Assembly (NCBI RefSeq): GCF_000230835.1
Contig: NZ_CM001240.1
Span: 5,846,279-5,910,278, forward strand
Source of the DNA: Clostridium sp. DL-VIII
Lineage (GTDB): Bacteria; Bacillota; Clostridia; Clostridiales; Clostridiaceae
Direction: 5' to 3'
Length of the DNA: 64,000 bases
The position numbers and the translations under genes were made by a program. This document shows, piece after piece, positions 8,384 through 17,553 of the stretch (its first letter is position 1; each line of letters starts with the position of its first letter). The notes below the pieces were generated by a model, which was not told the DNA's origin, did not search any database, and saw nothing but the letters and a program-made list of their open reading frames with translations.

Positions 8384-9212
8384 CTTTTAACTCTCCCTCA
8401 TTTCCTATATTAATTTCTCCATCGAATTTATTTTCCGAACCTAATTGAATTTGCTTAGGTGATACTACATTAGTAATCTCGATTCCATTGCTTTTCTTCA
8501 AAGGTACTAATTCCGCAAATGGTAAATATTCATTAATATACAATAATATTGATTTAACACTTTCCAATATAGATAAATGTAAATCCTCTGACTTAAATAA
8601 ATATTCATATTCAATTATTAATCTTCTATGTAAAGGAATGGTTATTTGTGGATTTTCCAAACAAAATGGTGGTACTACAAAATTTCCTTTTAATGAGTAC
8701 TCCTCTTTAGATAATTGTTTAGGATACCAAAATAATTCTTTCTTCTTCTCTAATTCCATTGCTTTATTTTCTAATCCACTTAACCGTTTAGTTATTGAGT
8801 TACTTGCTATTACCCTATTCAACAGTTCAGATATTAATTCAATATAATTAGAAAGTTCCATTCTTACTTTATTAGCTTTTTCTTGAATTTCATTTTCCAA
8901 GCTTTTCATATACTTTTCTGATAAGAATGAATATTCTTCATTAATTACTCCGTATAAAGAATCTCTTAGGCATGGAGTTGTAGGGATACTAAAATAATTT
9001 TCTTTAATACAATAGGCATTACTAAAAGGTAAAAATGGTATTTGGGAATGTGCTTTTTCCATATCATTCATTAAGCTCCAAAAACATTTCTCAAAATCAT
9101 CAAATTTCTTATAACTTTTCTTCATCTTAGTAAGTAATTCTGTAATTTCTAAAATATATTTCTCGTTTTTACTTTTCAAATCAGTAATTGCCTTGACCTG
9201 TAACTCATTCAT
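8373..9212 (-). CDS. unknown helical protein ending in GSENxFxGxINIG motif
   Basis: 279 aa. The protein is largely helical, with lysine/glutamate-rich segments at 1-45 and 95-175 that could form coiled coils, and a proline/aromatic middle (SQIPFLPFSNAYCIKENYF). The last 20 residues hold the motif shared with the following 113-aa protein. ATG is preceded by AAGGAGAA. No known domain or catalytic motif is seen. Its place between a defence gene and tniQ suggests island cargo. Confidence 0.6.
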   Translation of the reverse strand: MNELQVKAITDLKSKNEKYILEITELLTKMKKSYKKFDDFEKCFWSLMNDMEKAHSQIPFLPFSNAYCIKENYFSIPTTPCLRDSLYGVINEEYSFLSEKYMKSLENEIQEKANKVRMELSNYIELISELLNRVIASNSITKRLSGLENKAMELEKKKELFWYPKQLSKEEYSLKGNFVVPPFCLENPQITIPLHRRLIIEYEYLFKSEDLHLSILESVKSILLYINEYLPFAELVPLKKSNGIEITNVVSPKQIQLGSENKFDGEINIGNEGELKDGD

Positions 9213-9338
9213 TTATTCTTCTCCTTATTACAATCACATTTTATACTTATTATACCATAATTTTCATAAATTATAATTTCATCAAAAATCATTTTAATAT
9301 ATGCTTATAAAGATATGTCTAAAGCTCTTTAAATCTTA

Positions 9339-10481
9339 TTATTGCATGTCAACTTTATTTTTCTTAGGAGTAATCTTTTCAAACCATTCATTATCATTCT
9401 TATAAAGCCAGCTATACAATCCCTTACCAATCTTTTTATATTCACATTTTTTTAAATTAGGATTATCTCTTAATACTTGTAACCATCTTTCCCTTTGGAT
9501 TTCTAAATCCAACCTTGGATTTGGTATATAACTATATTCTTTCTTTCCTGTTGCCTCTTCTGTTTCAAATAAATCTTCTATATCTATACCCAAAAATTGT
9601 ATCATTAGCAAATGTCTTAATATATGCTTTTGCCTACTACTACTTCTTATAAATCTTCTAAACCAATTGTTATCATCTTCAAGGTCTACTTCATTTTGCA
9701 TTATTTTTAAATATTTATTTGAATAAAAATCTACAAAAGCTTGCTCAAGCTCTTTAATATATAAGCTTCCATTCTTGCTTGCGAATCCTTTTTTTCTTAA
9801 TAAATCTATATAAATATTCCTAAAAAACTCTTTTCCTTTTTTAGGAACATGATTTTTTAACAAATATTCTGCTAATTCTATATATTTTAAGTTAACATTT
9901 ATAAATTCTCCGTCTATTACTGGCTTTGATTTAGAAAAATCTATATCCTCTAAACAAACAAAATCTATTCTGCTGTCATTTGAACATATATTTGATTTTA
10001 GCAATGGTATCTGATGCTTTTTACAATAAAAAACGCCTACAACCTGATGAAGCACACGCCAATAACTTTCCCCATATTTATTAATATCCTCTTCCAAACA
10101 TTTAGGACAATATAATAAATTATTAGGCATTTCTATTTTTGAACTTGCTAAGCCAAACTTAACATACGGACTGAACCTTTTTCCTTTTCTCATTCCATTA
10201 TATATAAGTAAAGTTTTTTCTTCAGTCAACGTTGAAGAAAAAACTCTAAATAAAGTATGTTCTTTTATTAATTTATCCACAGTTAATTTACTATTTATGG
10301 GTAGATTGTTTATAAGTTGTTCACAATGTACTGGAAAATATACACTGTTTAAAGAAACTTTTTCATTATATAAATCCTTCATTAACGCTTTTTTATTTAC
10401 TATTCCTGTCATTCTCCTATATCTTGATATGCAACTATATAATAATTCATCTTCATATACTGTAGGGAAACAATTCATCAT
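9339..10481 (-). CDS. tniQ: TniQ/TnsD-family target-selection protein
   Basis: 380 aa. The N-terminus FPTVYEDELLYSCISRYRR is the typical TniQ opening (P, DE-LL-S-ISRY). A zinc site follows: CPKC at 123-126, then HQVVGVFYCKKHQIPLL about 30 residues on. The C-terminal half is helical with paired Arg/Trp motifs (RERWLQVLRDNP). In Tn7-like elements this family binds the attachment-site DNA and recruits TnsC. At 380 aa it is shorter than Tn7 TnsD but longer than minimal TniQ. Its start overlaps the tnsC stop by 4 bp. Recognition of the 3' end of rlmD is inferred from the insertion site. Confidence 0.88.
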   Translation of the reverse strand: MMNCFPTVYEDELLYSCISRYRRMTGIVNKKALMKDLYNEKVSLNSVYFPVHCEQLINNLPINSKLTVDKLIKEHTLFRVFSSTLTEEKTLLIYNGMRKGKRFSPYVKFGLASSKIEMPNNLLYCPKCLEEDINKYGESYWRVLHQVVGVFYCKKHQIPLLKSNICSNDSRIDFVCLEDIDFSKSKPVIDGEFINVNLKYIELAEYLLKNHVPKKGKEFFRNIYIDLLRKKGFASKNGSLYIKELEQAFVDFYSNKYLKIMQNEVDLEDDNNWFRRFIRSSSRQKHILRHLLMIQFLGIDIEDLFETEEATGKKEYSYIPNPRLDLEIQRERWLQVLRDNPNLKKCEYKKIGKGLYSWLYKNDNEWFEKITPKKNKVDMQ

Positions 10482-11941
10482 AACTCCTCATCACCTAATA
10501 TCTCATCAAAATTTACTATTATTCCTTTGCTTTTTAATGCTTGATATTCAGATATATTATCTTCCTTCCCTTCTATTACTATTTTTCTTATATCACTATC
10601 ATCCAATTCTGATATTTTTATTTTATTTCTTTTAGTTATCCTTTGTTCAGCTACCTCTAACTTTTTTAATTTCTCTTTAACATTAGTTTCTGTAATATTC
10701 TTACAACTTATTTTACCGTCTTCAATTTCTTGAATATCCTCAAATCTCATCTTTTTAACCTTATTATTACTTTTTATAGCTGATATCATTGGCTGTAAGA
10801 CTGTAAATTCTTTATTCCATACACTGTTTATCAATTCTAAATCAAGCTCTTCTATTTCCTTTTCTATTAATCTTTTTTGGATATTAACAAATAATTTCAC
10901 TACTAAATCACATATTCCCTGTGTCTTTTCATAAAAGATATTAATTATTTCTTTTGTAAGCTTTACTGGTTTACTAAGCCATTGATATTTCCAAATTCCT
11001 TTAATAAAAATTTCAAATTCTCTATCATTCTTCATTGAATTAAATATTATTGCTCCACTTCCTGTAACTCTCCTTGCTATTCTCATTTCCTGTTGTAGCA
11101 TGCTATATGATGCAGGAGTACCTATTAATAACAACGGAACACCAAAACTATTCATAAGTGCTACAAAATAATTCATAACCTGCTTTGCTCCTTTATCTAA
11201 ATGTTGCAATTCATCTACTACAAGCAATCCTAATCCAATATTATTTGCAAGTTGTCCCATTATCGGTATCATTGCATCTACAGATAAATGCTTTGAAACA
11301 TACCTTTCCATATTATTTGTTCCTAATAATGAATCCAATTTTGAAAAAAACTGAAGTGTTAATGACTTTATGCTTCCATTTGCAGGAGCTTCTAACTTAA
11401 TCCAAGTAACTTGAATTTGGCTAAAATTTATATTTTGATATTCATTATGAACAATTACTGGTGGTATTTTGCTTAAAACTCTTTGTACTGTTGTACTTTT
11501 ACCCATTCCAGAGACTCCAATTAATAATCCGCATTGAGCTGTAGTTCTAAAATTTTCATCTGCATCTAAATTATAAGTTTTATTTAAAATTTCATTCCCA
11601 AGTTTATTACTATATCTTTTAAATAACGGATTAATTGGATTTCTTGCAATATATCCTTGCCTTATAAGACTATTAATCATATTCCATATCTCTATATGAA
11701 GTGGCAATGGCTGAAACACTTTATAAATTCTTGGCAAAATATTAAGCTTAAACTCTTTAGGCAGTGCTAATTCATCCTTTTTTATTTTAGGCTTAAACAG
11801 CAATTCATTAACTATTTGTTCTTTGGGTATAATATCTGGCAGTACCTGAATATAAGGATTATTAAATTCTTCTATTAATTGCTCCTTGTATTCAGCTTCA
11901 ATTGCAACTGTTCCATTTGTTAGTATTATTTCTTTACTCAT
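10478..11941 (-). CDS. tnsC: TnsC-like AAA+ transposition regulator
   Basis: AAA+ ATPase with Walker A GVSGMGKST (near residue 148 of the long form), Walker B GLLVVDELQHLD (near 240) and a sensor-like LLIGTP segment. TnsC bridges the target complex (TniQ) and the transposase (TnsB), and confers target immunity in Tn7. The ATG at 11941 (MSKEII) has GGATGG upstream; a second in-frame ATG at 11959 would add six residues. It overlaps the end of tnsB by 8 bp. About 490 aa is close to Tn7 TnsC. Confidence 0.9.
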   Translation of the reverse strand: MSKEIILTNGTVAIEAEYKEQLIEEFNNPYIQVLPDIIPKEQIVNELLFKPKIKKDELALPKEFKLNILPRIYKVFQPLPLHIEIWNMINSLIRQGYIARNPINPLFKRYSNKLGNEILNKTYNLDADENFRTTAQCGLLIGVSGMGKSTTVQRVLSKIPPVIVHNEYQNINFSQIQVTWIKLEAPANGSIKSLTLQFFSKLDSLLGTNNMERYVSKHLSVDAMIPIMGQLANNIGLGLLVVDELQHLDKGAKQVMNYFVALMNSFGVPLLLIGTPASYSMLQQEMRIARRVTGSGAIIFNSMKNDREFEIFIKGIWKYQWLSKPVKLTKEIINIFYEKTQGICDLVVKLFVNIQKRLIEKEIEELDLELINSVWNKEFTVLQPMISAIKSNNKVKKMRFEDIQEIEDGKISCKNITETNVKEKLKKLEVAEQRITKRNKIKISELDDSDIRKIVIEGKEDNISEYQALKSKGIIVNFDEILGDEEL

Positions 11942-13982
11942 AATCATCCATCCATTCACTTGCTACATTATCAAATATATCTAATTCATCAATTGTACAT
12001 TTATCACTGCCTTCAAACTCCTCAAATAACTCTGACTTATTTCTAAAATATTCTCTCTCCCCTTCTAAGTTTTCTCTAATATTCTTTAATCTTGCTGTCT
12101 TACTGATATTTTTATCCTTAAATCTTTCTTGCTCCTGTTTAGCAGTACTCGTTATTTTTTCTATTTCATCAAACAATTTGATTTTTTCCTTTATCTCCTT
12201 TTTACCTGCTTCTTTATTTAATTTCTCTTCATATTCAAATATCTTATTAAGCTCCTCTTCTCCCATTCCTTTATATTGTTCCATATATGTTACTAAAGCT
12301 AATGTATCGTAGCTCATTCCATCTTCTTTTATATAGTAAATTTCAGATATATTATTAGGTTCATAACTTATTCTAACCTTAAAACTGCCCTCGATTCTTG
12401 CCTTCTGAAACCATCCTTCTTCTAATGTATATTTAGATACATAAAATAATTTATTAAACCTTATTCCTTTAGCTGTAACAGTAACTTCTCTATTGTTAAG
12501 CAAATTAATTTTTATTATTTCTTCTGGTAATTCTCTAAGCAATCCTTTCTTAGTTTTAATTCCATATTCCCATATTTTACTCGGAATTTTTGGAATACCG
12601 TTTTCTATATTGATACCATCTGATTCGTAATGATTTAGGACATGATTATTGTTATAATATAGAACACATTTAATAATTATCTGAGTTATTTCCTCTAAAC
12701 TTAAATTAGCTTTAAGACGATAATCTTCAGCTCCACGCTCAATTTTGTTAAATTTATTTTCTACTACCCCGTCTACGAATGGCTTTATATATGAATGTAT
12801 TCTCTCAAATGCCTTTTCTACAATTCCCTTCATATCACCTCTATAAGGCGGAGTATTTTGAACCATTATGCCTAAGTTAGCAATTGCATTTTCTATATTT
12901 CCAGATAATAGCTCACCTCTATCTGCAAGTATTCGTAATGGTACCGCTTCAGTTGGCCAATCTTCTTTCGTGATATCTATACCATATTTCTTGCAATAAC
13001 TAACTTTGTCACTCATAGCATTTATTAATGCTCCTTTAACTCCTCCATAACTATTAAATGGCTCTATAGTAACATTTATAGCTACTATTAATCTGCTATA
13101 ACAATCTATAATTAAATAAAAAACAGGTCTCCCTACAATTACATTTCTATTTAATTTACTAACAAGGTAAACATCTAAAATTGTACTATCTATTTGATAA
13201 AGTTCTGCTGGACTTCCTGCATCTTGAATTGAATTTCCTATAATAGCTCTTGCCTTTTGCTGATAAATTCTATCACCATATCTTTTAGAAATTTCACTTT
13301 GCTTATTATCTTTAGTTATTTTTTCAAACCAGTAATAAAATTGCTTTAAGGTAGGAAGTTTAGAATTTGGATTACTTTTTAAATAATCTCTAATAATTAA
13401 CTCATAACATATTTTTTTATTATTCTTTTTGGATGTATTATAATATTTATTTATGCCTTCTTTAAAAATCCTTTTAATCTCACCATCTACAACAAATCCT
13501 TCTTCCTTATTAATTGTTCTTTCTTTTCCTTTTGCTCCACAATTATAAATTTTAGGAATTAATGAATCTATTATCTTTCCACCCTTTAAATAATTACAAA
13601 ACATTCTTTTTATGCTACTGTCACTTACTTTATAAATCCCCATAGCCTTATCAATAATAGATTTTCTGCTCCTACTATAAAAAACTTCATAGTTTGGGCT
13701 ATTTTTTAGTAAAAAACATATAATTTCATAACAAAAATCACGTTTTTTGAGCATTTCTTTGCTAATATCGTAATTGATAATATTTATAGAATCATTCTTA
13801 CCAACTATTACAGCTTCATTATTTTCAAATAAACCATCCAATTCCTGCAAGCTAATAACTTGATTCCATCTTGCTTTTTCAGTTAATTCTATATAAAAAA
13901 TATTTCCTCTCCTAATATCATCGCCTACAATTCTGTATTTTTTATTTTTAAGCTGAAATATCATATTTTCTTTAAAAATCAT
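11934..13982 (-). CDS. tnsB: TnsB-like DDE transposase
   Basis: 682 aa, matching the usual TnsB size. The Mu/retroviral-integrase core is intact: first Asp in YQIDST (near 258), second Asp in ILADRGELL (near 351), Glu in PPYRGDMKGIVEKAF (near 387). A C-terminal Mu-type barrel and an acidic, coiled tail (about 580-682, Glu/Lys-rich) would hold the TnsC contact. TnsB binds the repeated sites in the ends, and cuts and joins the 3' strands. Because DDE is complete, strand transfer should work even if TnsA cannot cut. Its expected sites are the AAACC boxes of the terminal mini-elements. Confidence 0.92.
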   Translation of the reverse strand: MIFKENMIFQLKNKKYRIVGDDIRRGNIFYIELTEKARWNQVISLQELDGLFENNEAVIVGKNDSINIINYDISKEMLKKRDFCYEIICFLLKNSPNYEVFYSRSRKSIIDKAMGIYKVSDSSIKRMFCNYLKGGKIIDSLIPKIYNCGAKGKERTINKEEGFVVDGEIKRIFKEGINKYYNTSKKNNKKICYELIIRDYLKSNPNSKLPTLKQFYYWFEKITKDNKQSEISKRYGDRIYQQKARAIIGNSIQDAGSPAELYQIDSTILDVYLVSKLNRNVIVGRPVFYLIIDCYSRLIVAINVTIEPFNSYGGVKGALINAMSDKVSYCKKYGIDITKEDWPTEAVPLRILADRGELLSGNIENAIANLGIMVQNTPPYRGDMKGIVEKAFERIHSYIKPFVDGVVENKFNKIERGAEDYRLKANLSLEEITQIIIKCVLYYNNNHVLNHYESDGINIENGIPKIPSKIWEYGIKTKKGLLRELPEEIIKINLLNNREVTVTAKGIRFNKLFYVSKYTLEEGWFQKARIEGSFKVRISYEPNNISEIYYIKEDGMSYDTLALVTYMEQYKGMGEEELNKIFEYEEKLNKEAGKKEIKEKIKLFDEIEKITSTAKQEQERFKDKNISKTARLKNIRENLEGEREYFRNKSELFEEFEGSDKCTIDELDIFDNVASEWMDDYE

Positions 13983-14003
13983 GCTTTTTTCACCTCAAAT
14001 CAA

Positions 14004-14711
14004 CTAAAATTTAATAAAATCTGCTACTTCTTCATTTAAGTCAATACTTTTTTTCATATCTACGCTTACTTCCTTAATTCCTAATAGATATCTAAAAATA
14101 AATAGAGCTGTTCCTTCTTTAACATCTTCTTCAACTTCAAATAGCTCAAAAACATTAACTAATTTCTTATCCACATGTTTTTGAAGAAAAAAATATAGTT
14201 TTTCAGCTAATTCCGGCTTATTTTTGATACTTTTATCTATTAAAGCTTCCCTAATCCATTTAATGTTATAAACAAATTGCTTATCAATTTCTTTTTCAGT
14301 TATCACATAAAATTTGATTCCTTTAGCTTTCCAATATCTTCGTTCAATTTCCATCTTTTCAATTACTGTTTTACGTTCAAGCTCAGACAGACTTTTAACT
14401 GATATTGATATTAATTCTTCTCCTTCTCCCTTATTAACAGTTATTAAAAAATTAGTGTGCAATTGAAATACTTCTCCAGTTTCATTATTTGAAAACTTAT
14501 CTAACCTTAAATTTTCTATATTATCAGTAGTGACTTCTAAATCCTTAAGCTCTACATTCTCTTTAATATTCTTAACTCTATCGTCCCATTCTAATAACAA
14601 AAAAGTTCTTAATTGATTATCACTTTGCAAATGATGAATCCTTTTAGTTTTATATCCGTAAATTCTTGTAACCCTTCCTTTGCTACTAAAAGTCGTTACT
14701 TTTAAACTCAA
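14004..14711 (-). CDS. tnsA: TnsA-like endonuclease with a substituted catalytic Asp
   Basis: About 235 aa; TTG at 14711 is chosen because AGGAG sits eight bases before it (an in-frame GTG at 14720 overlaps the ribosome site). The family frame is clear: FLLLEWDDRVKNIKEN (Glu of the REQ motif kept as KEN), GEVFQLHTNFLITV, then ISVKS and EKMEIERRYW, and TEKEI. Tn7 TnsA uses E63, D114 and K132 to cut the 5' strands. Here Glu and Lys remain, but the position of D114 (usual TTDFL) is Asn (HTNFL, codon AAT at 14451-14453). Loss of 5' cutting would give replicative products. It is the first gene of the tns operon. Confidence 0.82.
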   Translation of the reverse strand: MSLKVTTFSSKGRVTRIYGYKTKRIHHLQSDNQLRTFLLLEWDDRVKNIKENVELKDLEVTTDNIENLRLDKFSNNETGEVFQLHTNFLITVNKGEGEELISISVKSLSELERKTVIEKMEIERRYWKAKGIKFYVITEKEIDKQFVYNIKWIREALIDKSIKNKPELAEKLYFFLQKHVDKKLVNVFELFEVEEDVKEGTALFIFRYLLGIKEVSVDMKKSIDLNEEVADFIKF

Positions 14712-14746
14712 TGTTTCCACTCCTTTTCATATAAAATACAAAATAA

Positions 14747-14812
14747 AAAGCATTATCATTTAGTCAACTTACATACTTTTTTTTATGTAAATTAGCTAAC
14801 TGCTAATGCTTT
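14747..14812 (-). terminator. long imperfect hairpin before tnsA
   Basis: Outer arms AAAGCATTA/TAATGCTTT and inner arms ACTTACATA/TATGTAAAT. On the minus strand it ends in TTTTTATTTTG. It probably stops transcription arriving from the membrane and CBASS genes before the tns operon. It lies 27 bp from the tnsA leader and could act as an attenuator. The rest of 14813-15080 is AT-rich with no gene seen. Confidence 0.45.
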
Positions 14813-15080
14813 ATCTTATTAATTAAAATTCTTTTATTAAGTATACTTCCTTTATTCCATCGGATATATATTCATAATAAACAGCTTTTTTAAATTAAAA
14901 TATACAAAACAAATTCATTTTTATTATCGTTGATAAATTCTTGAATGTGCATATTCTTAAAATCATGATATCATACACACTTTTATAATTCAATTTAATA
15001 TATTATAGTATTCTGTTAAATGCCTTGTATAATATTTTGCCCTTATTTCATCTATAACATATCATAAATGAACTATTCTT

Positions 15081-15692
15081 TTAGTCTCGTGATAACAACT
15101 TTTCAGTTTCTTCATCCATTGTAAAATATAGAAGTCTATAAAATGTATTCCTAATAAAATCTAAACTTACCAAAACTGTTATAAGACTATATAGTGTAAA
15201 ACTTGTTATAATCACAATATTAGAATTTATAAAATAATTTTTAATATTATCAATATAAATATAGAAACTATTCTCATTAAATATGTAATAATATATCATT
15301 ATTACTAAAACCCATGCGTTAATTCTACTTAATTTAATTTTACTTCCAAGAAAAAATCTATGTATTGTTCTATAACTATCTTTTAATTTTTCTGACTTTA
15401 TAATTCCTCTATCTAACATCCAATTACTTATTACATATATAATCATAAATACTATAAATAATAAAAATACTATATTGTATATTATGAAGGCTGTGCCTAA
15501 CATAAAATGCAAAATACTTTGTAATATTTGAATGCTTTTATCATTAAGTATTAATTCTGTAATCTTTTCAAACTCTCCCTTAAATACAACTTTATATATA
15601 GCTATTGCCAGACCAAACACTCCCAAAAACTCTGGTTCTTTTATATTTTCATCTTTTTTTTCAATTAACAATCCTTTAAAAAAATCCCACAT
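15081..15692 (-). CDS. membrane protein of unknown function, 203 aa
   Basis: ATG with AGGGG upstream. An N-terminal soluble stretch of about 65 residues is followed by four probable membrane helices (about 64-88, 120-140, 151-170, 175-190: MLGTAFIIYNIVFLLFIVFMII, AWVLVIMIYYYIF, NIVIITSFTLYSLITVLV). It ends in a short acidic tail (MDEETEKLLSRD). It is downstream of the 160-aa membrane protein, with 169 bp between. No motif reveals a role; an accessory membrane component of the adjacent defence genes is possible. Confidence 0.6.
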   Translation of the reverse strand: MWDFFKGLLIEKKDENIKEPEFLGVFGLAIAIYKVVFKGEFEKITELILNDKSIQILQSILHFMLGTAFIIYNIVFLLFIVFMIIYVISNWMLDRGIIKSEKLKDSYRTIHRFFLGSKIKLSRINAWVLVIMIYYYIFNENSFYIYIDNIKNYFINSNIVIITSFTLYSLITVLVSLDFIRNTFYRLLYFTMDEETEKLLSRD

Positions 15693-15861
15693 CTTATTAC
15701 CCCTTGCTCGTAAAAAATAAATCTACAAATCTATAAAAAAATAGTTATTTTCTATTTTTGTTTTTCTTTTTAATTTAATATAAAATAAAAGCCTTATCAT
15801 TTATAGAAATCTCTTATTTTTAATATGAAACTCTCTAAATCACAATGCTTCTAATATTTTT

Positions 15862-16344
15862 TTATCTATTTATACCATAAAATCTAATGCACTCTATTAA
15901 AATTACGGATATTATTACACTTATAGTTGGATTGATTTTTAGTATTAATAATACTATCAATACTACTGAAGCCAATACAAATCCAAAATATGTATACTTC
16001 AGATTTTCTTTCCCTCTGTTTTTTAAATATTTAAATAGCATCGGAATCAATATTAAATAAGATATTTTTATAAAAATCTCCTCAATGCTACTTCCCTCTA
16101 CCCTCTTATCTTCTAAAACAAATAAACAAATAATGATACTTATTGGTGTGGCAATTTGAAAAAACATATCATAGAAAAACTCTTTTTTATCCAAATTCCT
16201 TAATTTATACAAGAAAAAACTACTATTTAAAAATACTGTAATCATAACTTGATATTTTAATAGATTACTTTCTGTTTTGAACATTGTAGAATATGTTATG
16301 TATGCTAAACTAACAGAAAACATTAAGTTTAATATCTGCTTCAT
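15862..16344 (-). CDS. membrane protein of unknown function, 160 aa
   Basis: Five hydrophobic helices cover most of the protein, with short loops. A charged loop (LEDKRVEGSSIEE) is near residue 80. The start is ATG at 16344 with only a weak ribosome site. It lies 95 bp after the Cap15-like gene on the same strand, so it may be transcribed with CBASS, but nothing ties it to the system. No family is recognised. Confidence 0.55.
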   Translation of the reverse strand: MKQILNLMFSVSLAYITYSTMFKTESNLLKYQVMITVFLNSSFFLYKLRNLDKKEFFYDMFFQIATPISIIICLFVLEDKRVEGSSIEEIFIKISYLILIPMLFKYLKNRGKENLKYTYFGFVLASVVLIVLLILKINPTISVIISVILIECIRFYGINR

Positions 16345-16438
16345 CCTTATTCGTTAGCATTAATGAAATAAGTCATTTTATCAATCATAATTAGTTTCCT
16401 CCATGTAGTATTATAATTTTAAGAATAGAATCACCATA

Positions 16439-17065
16439 TTATAATTTTATTACTTCAATAATTCCATTAGTTTCTCTATTTTTATCATTAAAATAATTTC
16501 CTCGCAACTTATTTTCACTTTCAATATATGTAAAATCATTATGTCCATTGTGTTGCTTTAAATTTGAATCATTGGTTTTTTCCGCTTTATTATTATAATC
16601 AAAACTAAGAGTAATTCCATCAACTCCATTTATATTTATATATGCTGATTTGCTGTATGAGGTTGATTTCTCAAAATTACTAACTATTGATATTTTCCCC
16701 CATGTTTGCTTAACTATTATATTACATGAACCAGTATAATTATTTCCACTTTCATCTAACCTATTAGAAATAAAACTTCCTTGCCATTTTCCACTAAAAT
16801 CCGGAATACCATGAATCTTTTTCATAAACGTAGTTTTCCATAAAAATTTATCAAATAACAAATAAAGTAAAACAAATATTAATGAAAAGCTCCCCAGTTT
16901 TATTGCTATTTTCATAATATTTTCTAAATCTATTTGTAATGGTATAAAATTAATTCCGAACATATTTGCTACTATTCCTATAATGAATATTATAATTACA
17001 CTAATTATAGTTAATATCCATACAGCTTTAGTTTTAATATCACTATCTAATGAATAATTATGCAC
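16439..17065 (-). CDS. cap15: Cap15-like CBASS effector (2TM plus beta-barrel)
   Basis: 208 aa, GTG start with GAGGGG upstream. Two N-terminal membrane helices (13-35 and 53-71) precede a beta-rich domain beginning IPDFSGKWQGSFISN; this layout and the F-S-G-K-W opening are those of Cap15 (S-2TM-beta). In CBASS the barrel binds the cyclic oligonucleotide, the protein oligomerises, and the inner membrane is disrupted, killing the infected cell. It is the last of four tightly packed genes (10 bp after cap3). The identification rests on architecture and context. Confidence 0.8.
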   Translation of the reverse strand: MHNYSLDSDIKTKAVWILTIISVIIIFIIGIVANMFGINFIPLQIDLENIMKIAIKLGSFSLIFVLLYLLFDKFLWKTTFMKKIHGIPDFSGKWQGSFISNRLDESGNNYTGSCNIIVKQTWGKISIVSNFEKSTSYSKSAYININGVDGITLSFDYNNKAEKTNDSNLKQHNGHNDFTYIESENKLRGNYFNDKNRETNGIIEVIKL

Positions 17066-17075
17066 TTTAATCCCC

Positions 17076-17552
17076 TCACTCTTCTTTATTTAACTCTTTT
17101 AAATCATCGGTTCCAACTTTTTTACAACTAATATATTTAGAACCATCTTGTCCTATTATTATTAAAAATATAAATGTTGGAAGATTGCTTATTTCCTTTG
17201 AACATCTTATAATTAATTCGTTGTCTACATGCGATGGCTTGGGGTTACATTCTGGATGAGAATGCCATTCTCCTATATACACAACCTCACCATTTGAATT
17301 TTTCCATACTTCATTTATAATTTTCTGAGCATTTTCTTTATTTCTTACGAATCCATATCTAAATTTCTTATCTTTTTCACAAGGTTCAGAAATATCACAA
17401 ATTATAAATTCAGAAAAGTCAGCCTTTATTTTTCCAAGTAATATACCTCCATTTTCTTTCATTCTCCCTAATTGTCTATATTTATTTAACTTTTTTATTG
17501 CTAAGTTACTAATTATAAGATTTGTTCTATCATCAATTTTATATTTCTCCAT
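17076..17552 (-). CDS. cap3: Cap3: JAB/JAMM-type deconjugating protease of CBASS
   Basis: 158 aa. The zinc metalloprotease signature is complete: upstream Glu in NGGILLGK, then EWHSHPECNPKPSHVDNE (H-x-H-x(10)-D, near residues 95-113). Cap3 removes the CD-NTase from the targets to which Cap2 joins it, keeping the system in balance. Length is normal for the family. It starts one base after the cap2 stop, which implies translational coupling. Confidence 0.9.
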   Translation of the reverse strand: MEKYKIDDRTNLIISNLAIKKLNKYRQLGRMKENGGILLGKIKADFSEFIICDISEPCEKDKKFRYGFVRNKENAQKIINEVWKNSNGEVVYIGEWHSHPECNPKPSHVDNELIIRCSKEISNLPTFIFLIIIGQDGSKYISCKKVGTDDLKELNKEE

Positions 17553-17553
17553 T

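Noticed and set aside
10297..10635. Plus-strand open frame over the tniQ/tnsC junction
   Set aside because: Low-complexity hydrophobic translation opposite two well-supported genes.
9339..14711. CRISPR-associated transposon
   Set aside because: No cas genes and no CRISPR repeats in the window; TniQ is TnsD-sized and the site is a gene 3' end.
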